Notes under the pieces: generated by a model
What the model was told of the DNA's origin: nothing
Seen by the model: only the letters and a program-made list of their open reading frames with translations
The model's database searches: none
Origin: Bacillota bacterium
GTDB lineage: Bacteria; Bacillota; Clostridia; Christensenellales; SZUA-584
Direction of reading: 5' to 3'
Length of the DNA stretch: 64,000 nt
Assembly (NCBI GenBank): GCA_023460085.1
Contig: JAEWRI010000038.1
Span: 248,001 to 312,000 of the forward strand
Position numbers and translations under genes: made by a program
In this document: positions 7,090 through 15,997 of the stretch, piece after piece
Layout: every line of letters starts with the position of its first letter
Position numbering within the stretch: the first letter of the stretch is position 1

Positions 7090-8628
7090 GTGGAAATCAC
7101 CTATTTTTTGATAGTTGGCTGTTCATTAGTGCTGTTATTTGCTGTTTTGGTCAATGCCGCACGAGACTTTAGCGTCGCAGGTTCAAAGGCTTTTTTAATA
7201 CAAATTGTCTTAGTGACCATATGGTCGGCGGGCTCTCTTATGGAGATGCTTTCAACTACCGTGCAGGGCATGCTTTTCTGGCGGAACATTGAGCAGATTG
7301 GCGTATTTCTGCTTCCGGTGGCTTGCGTCTATTTCGCACTGGATTATGCCCGGTACGATAAGCTTAAAAAGTACCTGTTTCTATTGCTGATCATTCCGGT
7401 TATTGTAATCGTGCTGGTTTTCATGGATTCATCTACGCATTTTCTGCGTACTGATTACGTTGTCAGCTACAGTCCTCTATTTGGTAAAGCGCTGTCGGTT
7501 CACCAAACAAATCTCGGTAAAGCCGTTGTTGCATACAATTATACCGTCGCATTCATTGCACTTGCGATTCTTTTTACATTCTACAGACAGGTTGCCAGAA
7601 TCCTGAGACGGCAAGTGCTGCTCATCCTCATTGCCACAGGGCTTGTTTTCCTGCTGGGTTTTCTAAAAACCGCGTTTCTTGAGGGCACAAGCATCAACGT
7701 TCCTATTGTCACGATCTATCTGCCCGGCAGCCTCATTCTATACTACAATCTGTTTAAGAATAACTTCTTTCGTGTATCTCCCATTGCACGAGATAAGGTG
7801 TTCGACGTGATGGATTTAGGCATCGTCGTAAATGACAGCTCCGGGATGATTGTGGATATCAACCCTTTTGCCGTACAGCTTTTAAGTACAATTTTCGGAA
7901 TTCATGGGAAACTGACCGGCAAAAAGATGAGTGAAGTTTTGGGGCAGTACCCAAACTGGGTGGAACTCACGCAGAACGGTACCGACGGGGAGACAGAGGT
8001 GAGAATAGCAAACCAGGACCATTTCATTCACCTTAGAGTTTATCCTTTGCAATCTCACAGGAATGCTCCTGTTGGATCGGTATCCATCATGCGCGACATC
8101 ACCATTCTGCGCCTGCAGGAATCGGCGTTAAAGATGAAAGCGGAGATGGACAGCTTGACGGGACTGTTGAATCGGGACAGCTTTATGGAAGCATATGCAA
8201 AAAGGCTGATGGAATCTGAACTCACGGGCAAATCCGTTTCGGTGTTCATGATGGATCTGGACAGGTTTAAGGGTATTAACGATACATACGGCCACGACAG
8301 CGGCGACCAAGTGATTAGGGCATTTGCGGATGTATTAAGGGAGGTGCTGCGCCACGAAGACGCTTTTGCGCGCATCGGAGGCGACGAATTTGCGGCTGTT
8401 CTTCCGGGCGTGGACAAAAAGAAAGCCCTGATAATTGCCAATCGGATTCTGAAAACTGCCAATGACAAGGTCGTGCATCTCGGGGAGGAACGCAGCGTTC
8501 AACTTTCGCTCAGTATCGGAATTTGTGAAAATAAGCTCGCACCAGAGGAAGATATCCTTAAATGCGCAGACAAAGCGATGTATTTGGCAAAAGGCAAAAT
8601 GGGCAACTGTTGCGTCGTATGGGAGTAG
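7090..8628 (+). CDS. Membrane PAS-GGDEF diguanylate cyclase
   Basis: 512 residues from a GTG start with GGAAGGGG upstream. About seven membrane helices (residues 4-225) match the histidine-kinase-type 7TM sensor input. A PAS-like domain follows (about 235-345, with GIVVNDSSGMIVDINP), then a GGDEF domain (about 350-510). The catalytic GGDEF motif is intact at about 430-434, and an RxxD inhibitory site (RHED) stands five residues before it, so cyclic-di-GMP synthesis with product inhibition is expected. No EAL or HD-GYP partner is in the window. It is a single-gene unit that converges on the IclR gene. Confidence 0.9.
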   Translation: MEITYFLIVGCSLVLLFAVLVNAARDFSVAGSKAFLIQIVLVTIWSAGSLMEMLSTTVQGMLFWRNIEQIGVFLLPVACVYFALDYARYDKLKKYLFLLLIIPVIVIVLVFMDSSTHFLRTDYVVSYSPLFGKALSVHQTNLGKAVVAYNYTVAFIALAILFTFYRQVARILRRQVLLILIATGLVFLLGFLKTAFLEGTSINVPIVTIYLPGSLILYYNLFKNNFFRVSPIARDKVFDVMDLGIVVNDSSGMIVDINPFAVQLLSTIFGIHGKLTGKKMSEVLGQYPNWVELTQNGTDGETEVRIANQDHFIHLRVYPLQSHRNAPVGSVSIMRDITILRLQESALKMKAEMDSLTGLLNRDSFMEAYAKRLMESELTGKSVSVFMMDLDRFKGINDTYGHDSGDQVIRAFADVLREVLRHEDAFARIGGDEFAAVLPGVDKKKALIIANRILKTANDKVVHLGEERSVQLSLSIGICENKLAPEEDILKCADKAMYLAKGKMGNCCVVWE

Positions 8629-8677
8629 AATATAGCCCTGGTGCATTGCGTGATCCTTCCCATAACCGCGAGCCTTG

Positions 8678-8708
8678 ATAAGCCGCTGCAAAATGGTATG
8701 CGGCTTAT
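8678..8708. terminator. Bidirectional terminator between GGDEF and IclR genes
   Basis: Perfect 9-bp arms ATAAGCCGC (8678-8686) and GCGGCTTAT (8700-8708) between convergent genes. The right arm overlaps the IclR stop codon. Confidence 0.6.
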
Positions 8709-9487
8709 TCTGTAGTCCGTCTGGGAGCCTTGTAGCCCATGTCTTTGGATATTTGCTCCGCGGCTTCCTTCACCAGCGCTTTGGCGGCCAGAAACGCCTC
8801 GCTGGATGTCCGCCGGAACATGCCGATAACGCCCAGCGCATAGCGGGGTTCGCCGTAGATGTTGAACAGCGGGGCTGCCGCTGCGCGCAGTCCGATACGA
8901 TGTTCGCCATCTTCCACGGCAACGCCCTCTGCGCGAATTTTCTCGATCTCAGCCATCATGCCCTCGAGGGTGCAGATGGTGTGCGGTGTGAAGGATATCA
9001 GCTCGCCCTTAAACATGCTCTCCAGCTGCACGCGCGGCAGGTATGCCAGCATCGCTTTGCCGGCGGCAGTGCTGTGTACCGGCAGGCGGTCGCCCACCTC
9101 CGTCACGACACGCAGCGAGCTGTTGGTATCCGCGTAATCCACTATCAGCACTTCGCCCTTGTCAATGATGGATAGCTGCACGGACTGTCCGGTCTGTATG
9201 GCGATGTTCTGCAGGTGCGGGCGCGCCAGCGGGACAATGTTCCACGACGCGCTGACGATGCTGCCGAGCTCAAAAAGGCGAATCCCGAGATGGTATTTGC
9301 CGTCGGCCCCCTGGCTGATGTACCCGCTCTCGCGCAAAGGAGCCAGCAGCCCGTGCACGGTGCTCTTTGGCATGCCGGAGAATTGCGCCAGCTCCTGCAG
9401 GGAAAGAGGCCGTCTTGCTTCCGCGAAGTAATCGATCAGCCGGATGGCTTTCGCAACCGATTTTACATGGTTCAGCTGTTCTGACAT
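8705..9487 (-). CDS. IclR-family transcriptional regulator
   Basis: 260 residues starting at the ATG at 9487, preceded by GGAGG. An N-terminal winged helix-turn-helix (about 8-68, with LQELAQFSGMPKSTVHGLL) is followed by an IclR effector domain (about 85-250) with the typical HSTAAGKAMLAYLP and late GVIGMF segments. IclR proteins usually repress neighbouring catabolic or transport genes and release on binding a small metabolite. It is divergent from the ABC transporter operon at 9647, with paired promoters and a tandem 21-bp repeat between them, so control of that operon and itself is likely. Confidence 0.92.
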   Translation of the reverse strand: MSEQLNHVKSVAKAIRLIDYFAEARRPLSLQELAQFSGMPKSTVHGLLAPLRESGYISQGADGKYHLGIRLFELGSIVSASWNIVPLARPHLQNIAIQTGQSVQLSIIDKGEVLIVDYADTNSSLRVVTEVGDRLPVHSTAAGKAMLAYLPRVQLESMFKGELISFTPHTICTLEGMMAEIEKIRAEGVAVEDGEHRIGLRAAAAPLFNIYGEPRYALGVIGMFRRTSSEAFLAAKALVKEAAEQISKDMGYKAPRRTTE

Positions 9488-9509
9488 GACTTCCTCCATT
9501 TCTCCGCTT

Positions 9510-9538
9510 ATTCTAGCATGCAGAGGTTCTCTGCGCAA
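9510..9538 (-). promoter_or_regulatory. Promoter of the IclR gene
   Basis: On the minus strand, TTGCGC (9538-9533), a 17-base spacer and TAGAAT (9515-9510), 23 bases upstream of the start codon. Confidence 0.65.
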
Positions 9539-9580
9539 AATAATTCTTTATTACCGAACAATAATTCTCCATTGCCGAAC
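9539..9580. promoter_or_regulatory. Tandem 21-bp repeat, probable IclR operator
   Basis: Two abutting 21-bp units, 9539-9559 and 9560-9580, match at 18 of 21 positions (AATAATTCT..ATT.CCGAAC). They lie exactly between the -35 of the IclR promoter and the -35 of the divergent transporter promoter. Confidence 0.6.
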
Positions 9581-9588
9581 TCGCTGAC

Positions 9589-9617
9589 TTGTTACCGGTT
9601 CTTCCATCCAATATGAT
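9589..9617 (+). promoter_or_regulatory. Promoter of the transporter operon
   Basis: TTGTTA (9589-9594), a 17-base spacer and TATGAT (9612-9617), 30 bases before the permease start codon. Confidence 0.7.
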
Positions 9618-9646
9618 TGTAATAATAAGTTGAAAGTACGTACGCA

Positions 9647-10711
9647 ATGGAAAGAAGTGAATCAAAGAAATTGTCCGCGTCAAAAGACCGAACTGAAATA
9701 AACCCGCCGCTTTACGCGCATCCAAGGCGCAGGTTGGCGGTATTGTCTTTTGCTTTACTGGCGGTATTTTTGTTCTCTTTCTGTATTGGAAGATATGGCG
9801 TGCCTCTGGGACAGCTGCTGAAGATATTTCTGAATCTCGTATTTAATATCCCGAAGACGTGGACGGTCAACATGGAAACCGTTGTGTTCAATATCCGTCT
9901 GCCCCGCATACTGCTTGGCTGTCTGGTAGGGGGCTGCCTGTCCGTGGCGGGCGCTTCGTATCAGGGCGTGTTTAAAAATCCGATGGCAGCTCCCGATATT
10001 CTGGGCGCGTCTTCGGGCGCTTGCTTTGGAGCGGCGATAGCCATTTACTTCGGAGCCTCAAGCAGCATCATAACGGCTTCGGCGTTTGCTTTCAGTTTGC
10101 TGACGGTATGCCTCGTTTACCTCATAGGCCAGCGCGCCAAAGGAAATCGGCTTCTCAACCTGATTCTAGCCGGCATCATGATAAGCTCGCTGTTTTCTGC
10201 AGCCACATCGTATATCAAGCTGGTGGCCGACCCCAATAACGTATTGCCCCAGATTACGTATTGGCTGATGGGCAGCCTTGCCGGAGCCAAAATGCGAGAC
10301 GTCTTCTTTGTAATTATTCCCATGGCGCTGGGCCTCGTTCCGCTCTTTTTACTGAGATGGCGTATCAACCTGCTTACCCTCGGCGACGACGAAGCGCGGA
10401 CCATGGGCATTAACGCAAGCGCGCTGAGATTCGTCGTGGTTATCTGCGCGACGTTAATTACAGCGGCCAGCGTCTCTGTCAGCGGCATGATTGGCTGGGT
10501 AGGGCTTGTTATCCCCCATTTAAGCCGACGCCTTGTAGGCAACAACTATAAGTTTCTGCTTCCCGCAAGCATTTTGATTGGCGCGGCTTTCATGCTGGTG
10601 GTAGACAACGTTTCCCGAAACCTCTTGGCCACCGAAATCCCCATCGGAATACTGACCGCGTTTGTGGGAGCGCCGTTTTTCATCTACCTGATAATGAGGA
10701 AAAAGGGATGA
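9647..10711 (+). CDS. FecCD-family ABC transporter permease
   Basis: 354 residues with about nine hydrophobic helices. Family landmarks include NIRLPRILLGCLVGGCLS, GVFKNPMAAPDILGASSGA, LGDDEARTMGI and GWVGLVIPHLSRRLVG. This family forms the membrane channel for iron-siderophore, haem and cobalamin uptake. A 40-residue polar N-terminal extension precedes the first helix. The upstream ribosome site is weak, and a GTG four codons in is an alternative start. It overlaps the ATPase gene by 4 bases. Confidence 0.92.
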   Translation: MERSESKKLSASKDRTEINPPLYAHPRRRLAVLSFALLAVFLFSFCIGRYGVPLGQLLKIFLNLVFNIPKTWTVNMETVVFNIRLPRILLGCLVGGCLSVAGASYQGVFKNPMAAPDILGASSGACFGAAIAIYFGASSSIITASAFAFSLLTVCLVYLIGQRAKGNRLLNLILAGIMISSLFSAATSYIKLVADPNNVLPQITYWLMGSLAGAKMRDVFFVIIPMALGLVPLFLLRWRINLLTLGDDEARTMGINASALRFVVVICATLITAASVSVSGMIGWVGLVIPHLSRRLVGNNYKFLLPASILIGAAFMLVVDNVSRNLLATEIPIGILTAFVGAPFFIYLIMRKKG

Positions 10712-11487
10712 ACATCAAGGTCAGCGCGCTCAGCTTTTCATATGGCCCGCAAAGGGTGCTGGATGATATCACCTTCACTGCGCGTGAAGGTCAGCTGCTG
10801 TCGGTTCTGGGCCCGAACGGCGTCGGCAAAAGCACTTTATTTAAATGCATGCTCGGCTTGCTGCACAACTACAAGGGAAGTGTTCTGGCGGACGAAGCGG
10901 ATGTGGGCAAAATGCCTGCTGCCGAGCTTGCCCGCCTTATCGCGTATATACCGCAGGCGCACCATCCGGTATTCGATTACGCGGTACTGGATGTCGTCCT
11001 GATGGGCATGGCGCACCAGGTAAACGCCCTATCTTCGCCGGGGAAAAAGGAGATTGAACAGGCGCAGGCGGCGTTGGAGAAAATCGGCATCATGGACCTG
11101 GCAAGCAAAAGCTTTTTAAAGCTTAGCGGCGGCGAGCAGCAGCTTGTGCTGATTGCGCGTGCGCTGGCGCAGCAGGCCAAAGCGCTTCTCATGGATGAAC
11201 CCACGTCCAACCTTGATTTCGGAAATCAATTTCGTGTTCTGCAGCAAATCCGGCAGCTTGCCAACGACGGGCTGACCGTCATCATGTCGTCACATAACCC
11301 CCAGCACGTTCTGCACTTTTCGGATCAGATTCTTGCGCTTAAGAATGGCCGTGTAACCGCGTGGGGGCCGCCCGACGAGGTGCTGGACGAAGATCTGCTG
11401 CGGCTCCTTTATGGCGTTAACGTCCGCATCGTCGATACCGATGCAGGGCGGATGATTGCGCCGGTATTGGAGGGCAAGAACCGATGA
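10708..11487 (+). CDS. ABC transporter ATP-binding protein (FecE type)
   Basis: 259 residues. It contains Walker A GPNGVGKST (about 35-43), a Q-loop YIPQAHHP, signature LSGGEQQ, Walker B ALLMDEP and an H-loop SSHN. It powers the adjacent FecCD permease. The closest functional class is iron-chelate or cobalamin import; the substrate cannot be read from sequence. ATGA overlaps with both the permease and the methyltransferase genes indicate translational coupling. Confidence 0.93.
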   Translation: MNIKVSALSFSYGPQRVLDDITFTAREGQLLSVLGPNGVGKSTLFKCMLGLLHNYKGSVLADEADVGKMPAAELARLIAYIPQAHHPVFDYAVLDVVLMGMAHQVNALSSPGKKEIEQAQAALEKIGIMDLASKSFLKLSGGEQQLVLIARALAQQAKALLMDEPTSNLDFGNQFRVLQQIRQLANDGLTVIMSSHNPQHVLHFSDQILALKNGRVTAWGPPDEVLDEDLLRLLYGVNVRIVDTDAGRMIAPVLEGKNR

Positions 11488-12224
11488 AGCTGGCGGAGTA
11501 CAGTCCGGAGATCATCCGGTTCATGAGTGATGCTTCCGAGTACAGCGCATACCATCGCGATCTGGCGGCGAAGCTCAGCCGCTATCTCTCCGCGTACAGC
11601 GATATCTGCGATGCGGGCTGCGGCCTGGGGTATTTAAGCCTGGCCTTGTCGCCATACTGCAAAAGCGTCAGTGCCGTTGATATCTCACCGAACGCGCTGT
11701 CCGTGCTGACCGGAAATATCCGAGATTCGGGCTGCCGAAACATTCAGGTGGTGGAAGGCGATATCGCTTCATGTCCGCCCGGCGAACCATATGATGCCAT
11801 GGTCTTCTGCTTTTTCGGGCATACGACGGAGGCGCTGGGAATTGCGAAAGCGCAATGCCGCGGTAAGGTCATCATTATCAAAAGGGATCGGGAGATGCGC
11901 CGGTTTTCGCTGTATCCGCAGCCCGTTGCGCGGCAGACGTTCTCCCAGACCTGCAGCGAACTCTCCGCCATGGGCATACCCTTCTCCAGCGAACGTTTTG
12001 TACTGGAAATGGGCCAGCCTTTCCGTTCTTTCGGTGATGCGGCAACGTTTTTCCGTATTTACAGCAGTGACGGCGGTTCAGGACAGGTCTCAGACCCAGA
12101 GGTCGAAAGCCGCCTTGTCCGGCTGGAATCCGGAAAATACCCATACTATTTTCCCTGTGCGCAGCAACTGGGAATCATCGTGATTGATACCGGGGATATC
12201 CCCGATATTAAAGTTAAAAACTAA
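11484..12224 (+). CDS. Class I SAM-dependent methyltransferase
   Basis: 246 residues. SAM-binding motif I is DAGCGLGYLSLAL (about 42-54), followed by an acidic residue after beta-2 (SAVDISPNAL) and EGDIAS. The C-terminal half is unusual and I cannot assign a substrate. It sits between the ATPase (4-base overlap) and the lipoprotein gene (11-base gap), so it belongs to the transporter operon. A methyltransferase here may modify an imported metal-chelate or a small metallophore; that is inference. Confidence 0.82.
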   Translation: MKLAEYSPEIIRFMSDASEYSAYHRDLAAKLSRYLSAYSDICDAGCGLGYLSLALSPYCKSVSAVDISPNALSVLTGNIRDSGCRNIQVVEGDIASCPPGEPYDAMVFCFFGHTTEALGIAKAQCRGKVIIIKRDREMRRFSLYPQPVARQTFSQTCSELSAMGIPFSSERFVLEMGQPFRSFGDAATFFRIYSSDGGSGQVSDPEVESRLVRLESGKYPYYFPCAQQLGIIVIDTGDIPDIKVKN

Positions 12225-12235
12225 GAGGAGGACAT

Positions 12236-13366
12236 ATGAAAAAGAGAATTTCATTGTTGCTTGCCGTTTTGATGCTGTTCGCAGCATTGGCAGGCTGCGC
12301 GCCGGCGGCTGAAAGCACCACACCGGAGGCTACGCCGGTAACATCAGAGACTCCCTCGGCATCCGTTGAAGCGACGCCGGAAGCACCGTCTACAGTGGTG
12401 TTTACGGATTCAGTCAACCGCCAAGTGGAGGTGCCTGCCAACATCACCAAAATAGCGATATCCGGCCCCATGGCGCAGATATTTGTGTTTGCGCTCGCGC
12501 CTGATAAGCTGGTGGGCATCGCGGACGAATGGGATGCTTCGGCGGAGCAGTTTCTCGCCACCGAGTATTACAACCTGCCGATTCTTGGACAGCTTTACGG
12601 CGGCAAGGGAGAGCTGAATCTGGAAACGCTGCTGGCCAGCGGTGCAGAGGTCGTTATCGATGTGGGCGAGCCCAAGACAACGATTGTTGAAGACCTCGAT
12701 GCGTTGCAGGAACAGACCGGCCTGCCGTTCGTACACATCACCGCTACCACAGCAACGATGGGCGATGCTTACCGCAAGCTTGGCGAGCTGCTCAACATGC
12801 CGACCGAAGCCGCGGAGCTGGCCGATTTCTGTGATGAGGTGTATGCCCGCACTCAGGAAATTGCCGCCAGCGTCGAGAAGGTCAACCTGCTGTATTGCCT
12901 CGGTGATACGGGATTGAACGTGCTTGCGCAAACATCCTATCATGCCGAAGTCATCGATCAGCTTTCCAATAACGTCGCCGTCGTGGAGGACCCGTCGTCC
13001 AAGGGCTCCGGCAACGAGGTGGACATGGAGCAGATACTGCTCTGGAATCCCGATGTCATTCTCTTCGCGCCGGACAGCATCTATAACACCGTTGCGGACG
13101 ACCCCGCATGGCAGAGGGTCAGCGCGATTTCCAGCGGCAAGTATTACGAAGTGCCGTCTGCGCCGTATAACTGGATGGGCTTCCCGCCTTCCGTACAGAG
13201 ATGCCTTGGCATGATGTGGATGGCCAAGCTGCTGTATCCCGACGCCGCGCAGTATGACCTGTATACAGAGGTAACAGAATTCTACAAGCTGTTCTATCAT
13301 TGCGACATCACACAGGAGCAGTACGACGCGCTGGTTGGCAATTCAATCGGCAAACTCGCGGAATAA
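12236..13366 (+). CDS. ABC transporter substrate-binding lipoprotein
   Basis: 376 residues. A signal peptide with lipobox LAGC (Cys about 21) is followed by a Ser/Thr/Pro/Glu-rich linker (to about 60) and a two-lobe periplasmic-binding (BtuF/FepB-type) domain beginning VVFTDSVNRQVEVP. The domain has the typical long connecting helix around 195-215. It captures the ligand outside the membrane for the FecCD permease. GAGGAGG lies before the ATG. The domain opening (FTDSVNRQVEVPANITKIAI) is standard for iron- or corrinoid-binding members. Confidence 0.92.
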   Translation: MKKRISLLLAVLMLFAALAGCAPAAESTTPEATPVTSETPSASVEATPEAPSTVVFTDSVNRQVEVPANITKIAISGPMAQIFVFALAPDKLVGIADEWDASAEQFLATEYYNLPILGQLYGGKGELNLETLLASGAEVVIDVGEPKTTIVEDLDALQEQTGLPFVHITATTATMGDAYRKLGELLNMPTEAAELADFCDEVYARTQEIAASVEKVNLLYCLGDTGLNVLAQTSYHAEVIDQLSNNVAVVEDPSSKGSGNEVDMEQILLWNPDVILFAPDSIYNTVADDPAWQRVSAISSGKYYEVPSAPYNWMGFPPSVQRCLGMMWMAKLLYPDAAQYDLYTEVTEFYKLFYHCDITQEQYDALVGNSIGKLAE

Positions 13367-13490
13367 GCTTCGTCAAGGGGTTGTACGAAGGACCGGCCGT
13401 AAGACTGGTCCTTCCCGGCTCTTGCGGCATCGTGCGGGAATCTTCCGCAACGGGATTCTCTATCACCAGGAAAGCGATGGGACGGCAGTC

Positions 13491-14018
13491 ATGCGTCATA
13501 TACTGATATGCGGGGATGTGGGCGTGGGCAAAAGCACGCTGATTGAAAAGCTGCTGCGGGAGAACCGTCGTCCCTTGTGCGGATTTATTACAAAGCGCGT
13601 TGACACCGAAGGCAGCGAATTGCACGAAGTCTATATCCATCCCGTCAATGGCGAATGGCTGCATACCCAGGAGAACCTGGTGGGGACGATAGACGCTTTG
13701 GGCGCGCACCCCAATCCGCAGGCTTTTGATGCTTACGGCACGCTGATGCTGAACACTGTACGAGGCGGGCTGGTGGTGATGGACGAGCTCGGTTTTTTGG
13801 AGAGTCAGGCTTTTGTATTCTGCAAAAAGGTCTTATGCACATTGGATGGAGATATTCCCGTACTGGCTGCCATCAAAAGCAAGGATACGCCGTTTTTAAG
13901 AGCGGTGAAGGCTCATCCGCGGGTGAATTTACATCAAATAACGCCCGATAATCGCGATGAGTTATTTGCATCACTCGTTACGCAAATCAAAACGTGGAAT
14001 CAACGGATCCCCGAATGA
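13491..14018 (+). CDS. THEP1-like nucleoside-triphosphatase
   Basis: 175 residues from the ATG at 13491. The P-loop GDVGVGKST is at residues 8-16 and a Walker B-like LVVMDELGFLE at about 86-97, matching the NTPase_1/THEP1 family of small nucleoside-triphosphatases. Upstream in-frame sequence is not protein-like, so the later start is used; its ribosome site is weak. A 124-base gap separates it from the lipoprotein gene, but orientation and the following terminator put it at the end of the transporter operon. Its cellular role in such operons is not known to me. Confidence 0.8.
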   Translation: MRHILICGDVGVGKSTLIEKLLRENRRPLCGFITKRVDTEGSELHEVYIHPVNGEWLHTQENLVGTIDALGAHPNPQAFDAYGTLMLNTVRGGLVVMDELGFLESQAFVFCKKVLCTLDGDIPVLAAIKSKDTPFLRAVKAHPRVNLHQITPDNRDELFASLVTQIKTWNQRIPE

Positions 14019-14070
14019 ATGAACACGGTGTACTGAACTTCACCTTTTCCCGGGAACCGGCCATCACGAT

Positions 14071-14103
14071 AAAAATAAGCACCTGCAAGGCGCTTATTTT
14101 TTC
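14071..14103 (+). terminator. Terminator of the transporter operon
   Basis: An interrupted stem, AATAAGCACC pairing with GGCGCTTATT around a short loop, followed by TTTTTT. Confidence 0.7.
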
Positions 14104-14121
14104 ATATATAAGAACCATCCC

Positions 14122-15276
14122 TTATGGCACAAACTTCGGTTTGCCAAACAGATTAAACAGCGGTTTATCCACGATTTTGCCGGTCATCTGATTGCGCACC
14201 TCGTGGTTGCCAAGCTTGCTGAGCTGAATGCCATACGCGCCGCCCACCGCTTCCACCGTCCACTGGCTGCCGAGATACATGCCCATATGGGGAATGCCGC
14301 TGCTGGTTTTTCTGAAAACGCAGTCCGCGGGGCGCAGCGCCTTTTTTTCGATATTGCTGCAGTAGTTCCGGTAAATCGAATTGGCGGTTGCGTCGAAGGT
14401 GCGCGATACGACCTGTGCCTTCCGCCAAATGCCCACGAGCAGTCCGGAGCAATCCGAGCAGGCAATGGGAATGCCTTTTGCCACACACTCCAGATAGTGC
14501 TTTATCATAAACTCCTTGCGCCCGCCCGTAAAATAGGCGGGACGCTGTTCGGCACGCGCGTTGATGTATTCCACCGTGGGCACCTGAACGGTGAGATCGG
14601 GCTTGTAGAGATTCGCCCCGTAGATATACAAGCCGCATGGATATACCCAGCGCAGCGTCTCGGCCACCAGGTCGACGCGAAGCTGCGTCTCCCCCGCCAG
14701 CGCAAGGTTGATCTCGGAAATGGCGGTGGGCGACACGTATGGAAAATCCAACGGATTCAGCGGCCCCTTGCTCTGATCGGCAACCGCCTTGTTGAGAGCC
14801 GCCCGGGTCTCCGGCCCTACGATACCGTCCACTTTAATACCCGCGTACTTCTGAAACCGAATTACGGCGTCGCTGGTGATGGGGCCAAATATCCCGTCCA
14901 GATCTCCGAGATAAAACGGCAGCAATGTGGTGGGATCGATCAGCAGATTGAGCTGCTTCTGAATCAGCAGCACGTCGGGTCCTCTCATATAGGGGTTGGT
15001 AAGCTTCAGCAGCCTCTGGCTTTCGGATACCGCCGCGATCTCAGCCAGTGCTTCCTCTGTCTCGGAATCTACGGCACCGCTGGGCTCGATGAGCATCTCC
15101 GTCTGAAAGGTAACCACCGCGTCGCGCGTCTGCGGCCCGAACACCCCGTCCTTTTCTGCGGTATAAAAGGGAAGGCCGCTGGACGGATCCGTGAGCAGGC
15201 TGAGCTTTTCCTGAAGCTGCAGCACCTCGTCTCCCTCAATATACGGCGTTTCCAGCATCAAATAGGATTGAGCCAT
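14122..15276 (-). CDS. Peptidoglycan-binding NlpC/P60-like protein
   Basis: 384 residues from the ATG at 15276, preceded by GGAGGGGG. Two peptidoglycan-binding type 1 repeats (about 5-75 and 85-165) contain DGVFGPQTRDAVVTFQ and DGIFGPITSDAVIRFQ. The C-terminal part (about 220-380) has the papain-like arrangement of NlpC/P60 hydrolases: Cys in CSDCSGLLVGIW and His in PHMGMYLG. It probably cuts cell-wall peptides. There is no signal peptide, so export may be non-classical or the protein may act on lysis. The convergent neighbour is the NTPase gene. Confidence 0.85.
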   Translation of the reverse strand: MAQSYLMLETPYIEGDEVLQLQEKLSLLTDPSSGLPFYTAEKDGVFGPQTRDAVVTFQTEMLIEPSGAVDSETEEALAEIAAVSESQRLLKLTNPYMRGPDVLLIQKQLNLLIDPTTLLPFYLGDLDGIFGPITSDAVIRFQKYAGIKVDGIVGPETRAALNKAVADQSKGPLNPLDFPYVSPTAISEINLALAGETQLRVDLVAETLRWVYPCGLYIYGANLYKPDLTVQVPTVEYINARAEQRPAYFTGGRKEFMIKHYLECVAKGIPIACSDCSGLLVGIWRKAQVVSRTFDATANSIYRNYCSNIEKKALRPADCVFRKTSSGIPHMGMYLGSQWTVEAVGGAYGIQLSKLGNHEVRNQMTGKIVDKPLFNLFGKPKFVP

Positions 15277-15399
15277 AATATCCCCCTCCAATTCGTCGAT
15301 GCTGTAGAATATGCCCGGGCGGCGGCAAGCGTGCCCGCCTGCGCGTGGCAGCGGACGCAAAAAAGCCGCCATGGACGGCGGCCCCGATGTTCGCCCGCG

Positions 15400-15942
15400 C
15401 TATACGTACCGCATGGAGATCTTATCACCAATGAACCGCAGCATCACCTCGGCGAGATAATCATACATCTCCCCCGTCATCTCTTGCTCCAAGCCGATCC
15501 CATGCCACTGTTCGAGGCAGGCGCGGCAGCAGGTACCGCATGCATGCTGCGCCCAGTAGATCAGGTTGTCACTCAGAGGCGTCTGACGTCCATCGTAGGC
15601 GTTCTGACTTTTGGGTTTGGATACCGAAGACCTCAGCCGCTTGACGATTTTCTGTTTGAGTGCGTCCCGGCTGAGTTTGACGACATCGCCAACCATCTGA
15701 AATGTCGGCTCCTTTTCGCACCAGTACGCAAAGCGCACATCTTCGCGCTTCAGCGACAGTACCAGATAATCGATGTCGCCGATGTCGCGCCGGTACAGCC
15801 GTTCCCAATCGATGGGCACGGCGTTGCAATATCGGCAATGACCTTTGGGGATACCGCTTTTCACAATTCTCTTGCCCGTGCGGAAGCTGTGCAGCCCGCG
15901 GACGCAATCATCCTCCGGGCGATGCTGAAACAGCTCCCCCAT
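15400..15942 (-). CDS. DUF4186-domain protein
   Basis: 180 residues from the ATG at 15942, with GGAGGTG upstream. The C-terminal block (DGRQTPLSDN, AQHACGTCCRACLEQWHGI, then a helical end) matches DUF4186 as I know it. The N-terminal half adds an HCRYC motif and is longer than the usual family member. The clustered Cys and His suggest metal binding. Function is unknown. It lies 55 bases downstream of etfA in the same direction and may be the last gene of that operon. Confidence 0.7.
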   Translation of the reverse strand: MGELFQHRPEDDCVRGLHSFRTGKRIVKSGIPKGHCRYCNAVPIDWERLYRRDIGDIDYLVLSLKREDVRFAYWCEKEPTFQMVGDVVKLSRDALKQKIVKRLRSSVSKPKSQNAYDGRQTPLSDNLIYWAQHACGTCCRACLEQWHGIGLEQEMTGEMYDYLAEVMLRFIGDKISMRYV

Positions 15943-15997
15943 ACGACACCTCCGAACATCCTCGTTTTGTTGATTATACACCGCCGACACCGCGCTG

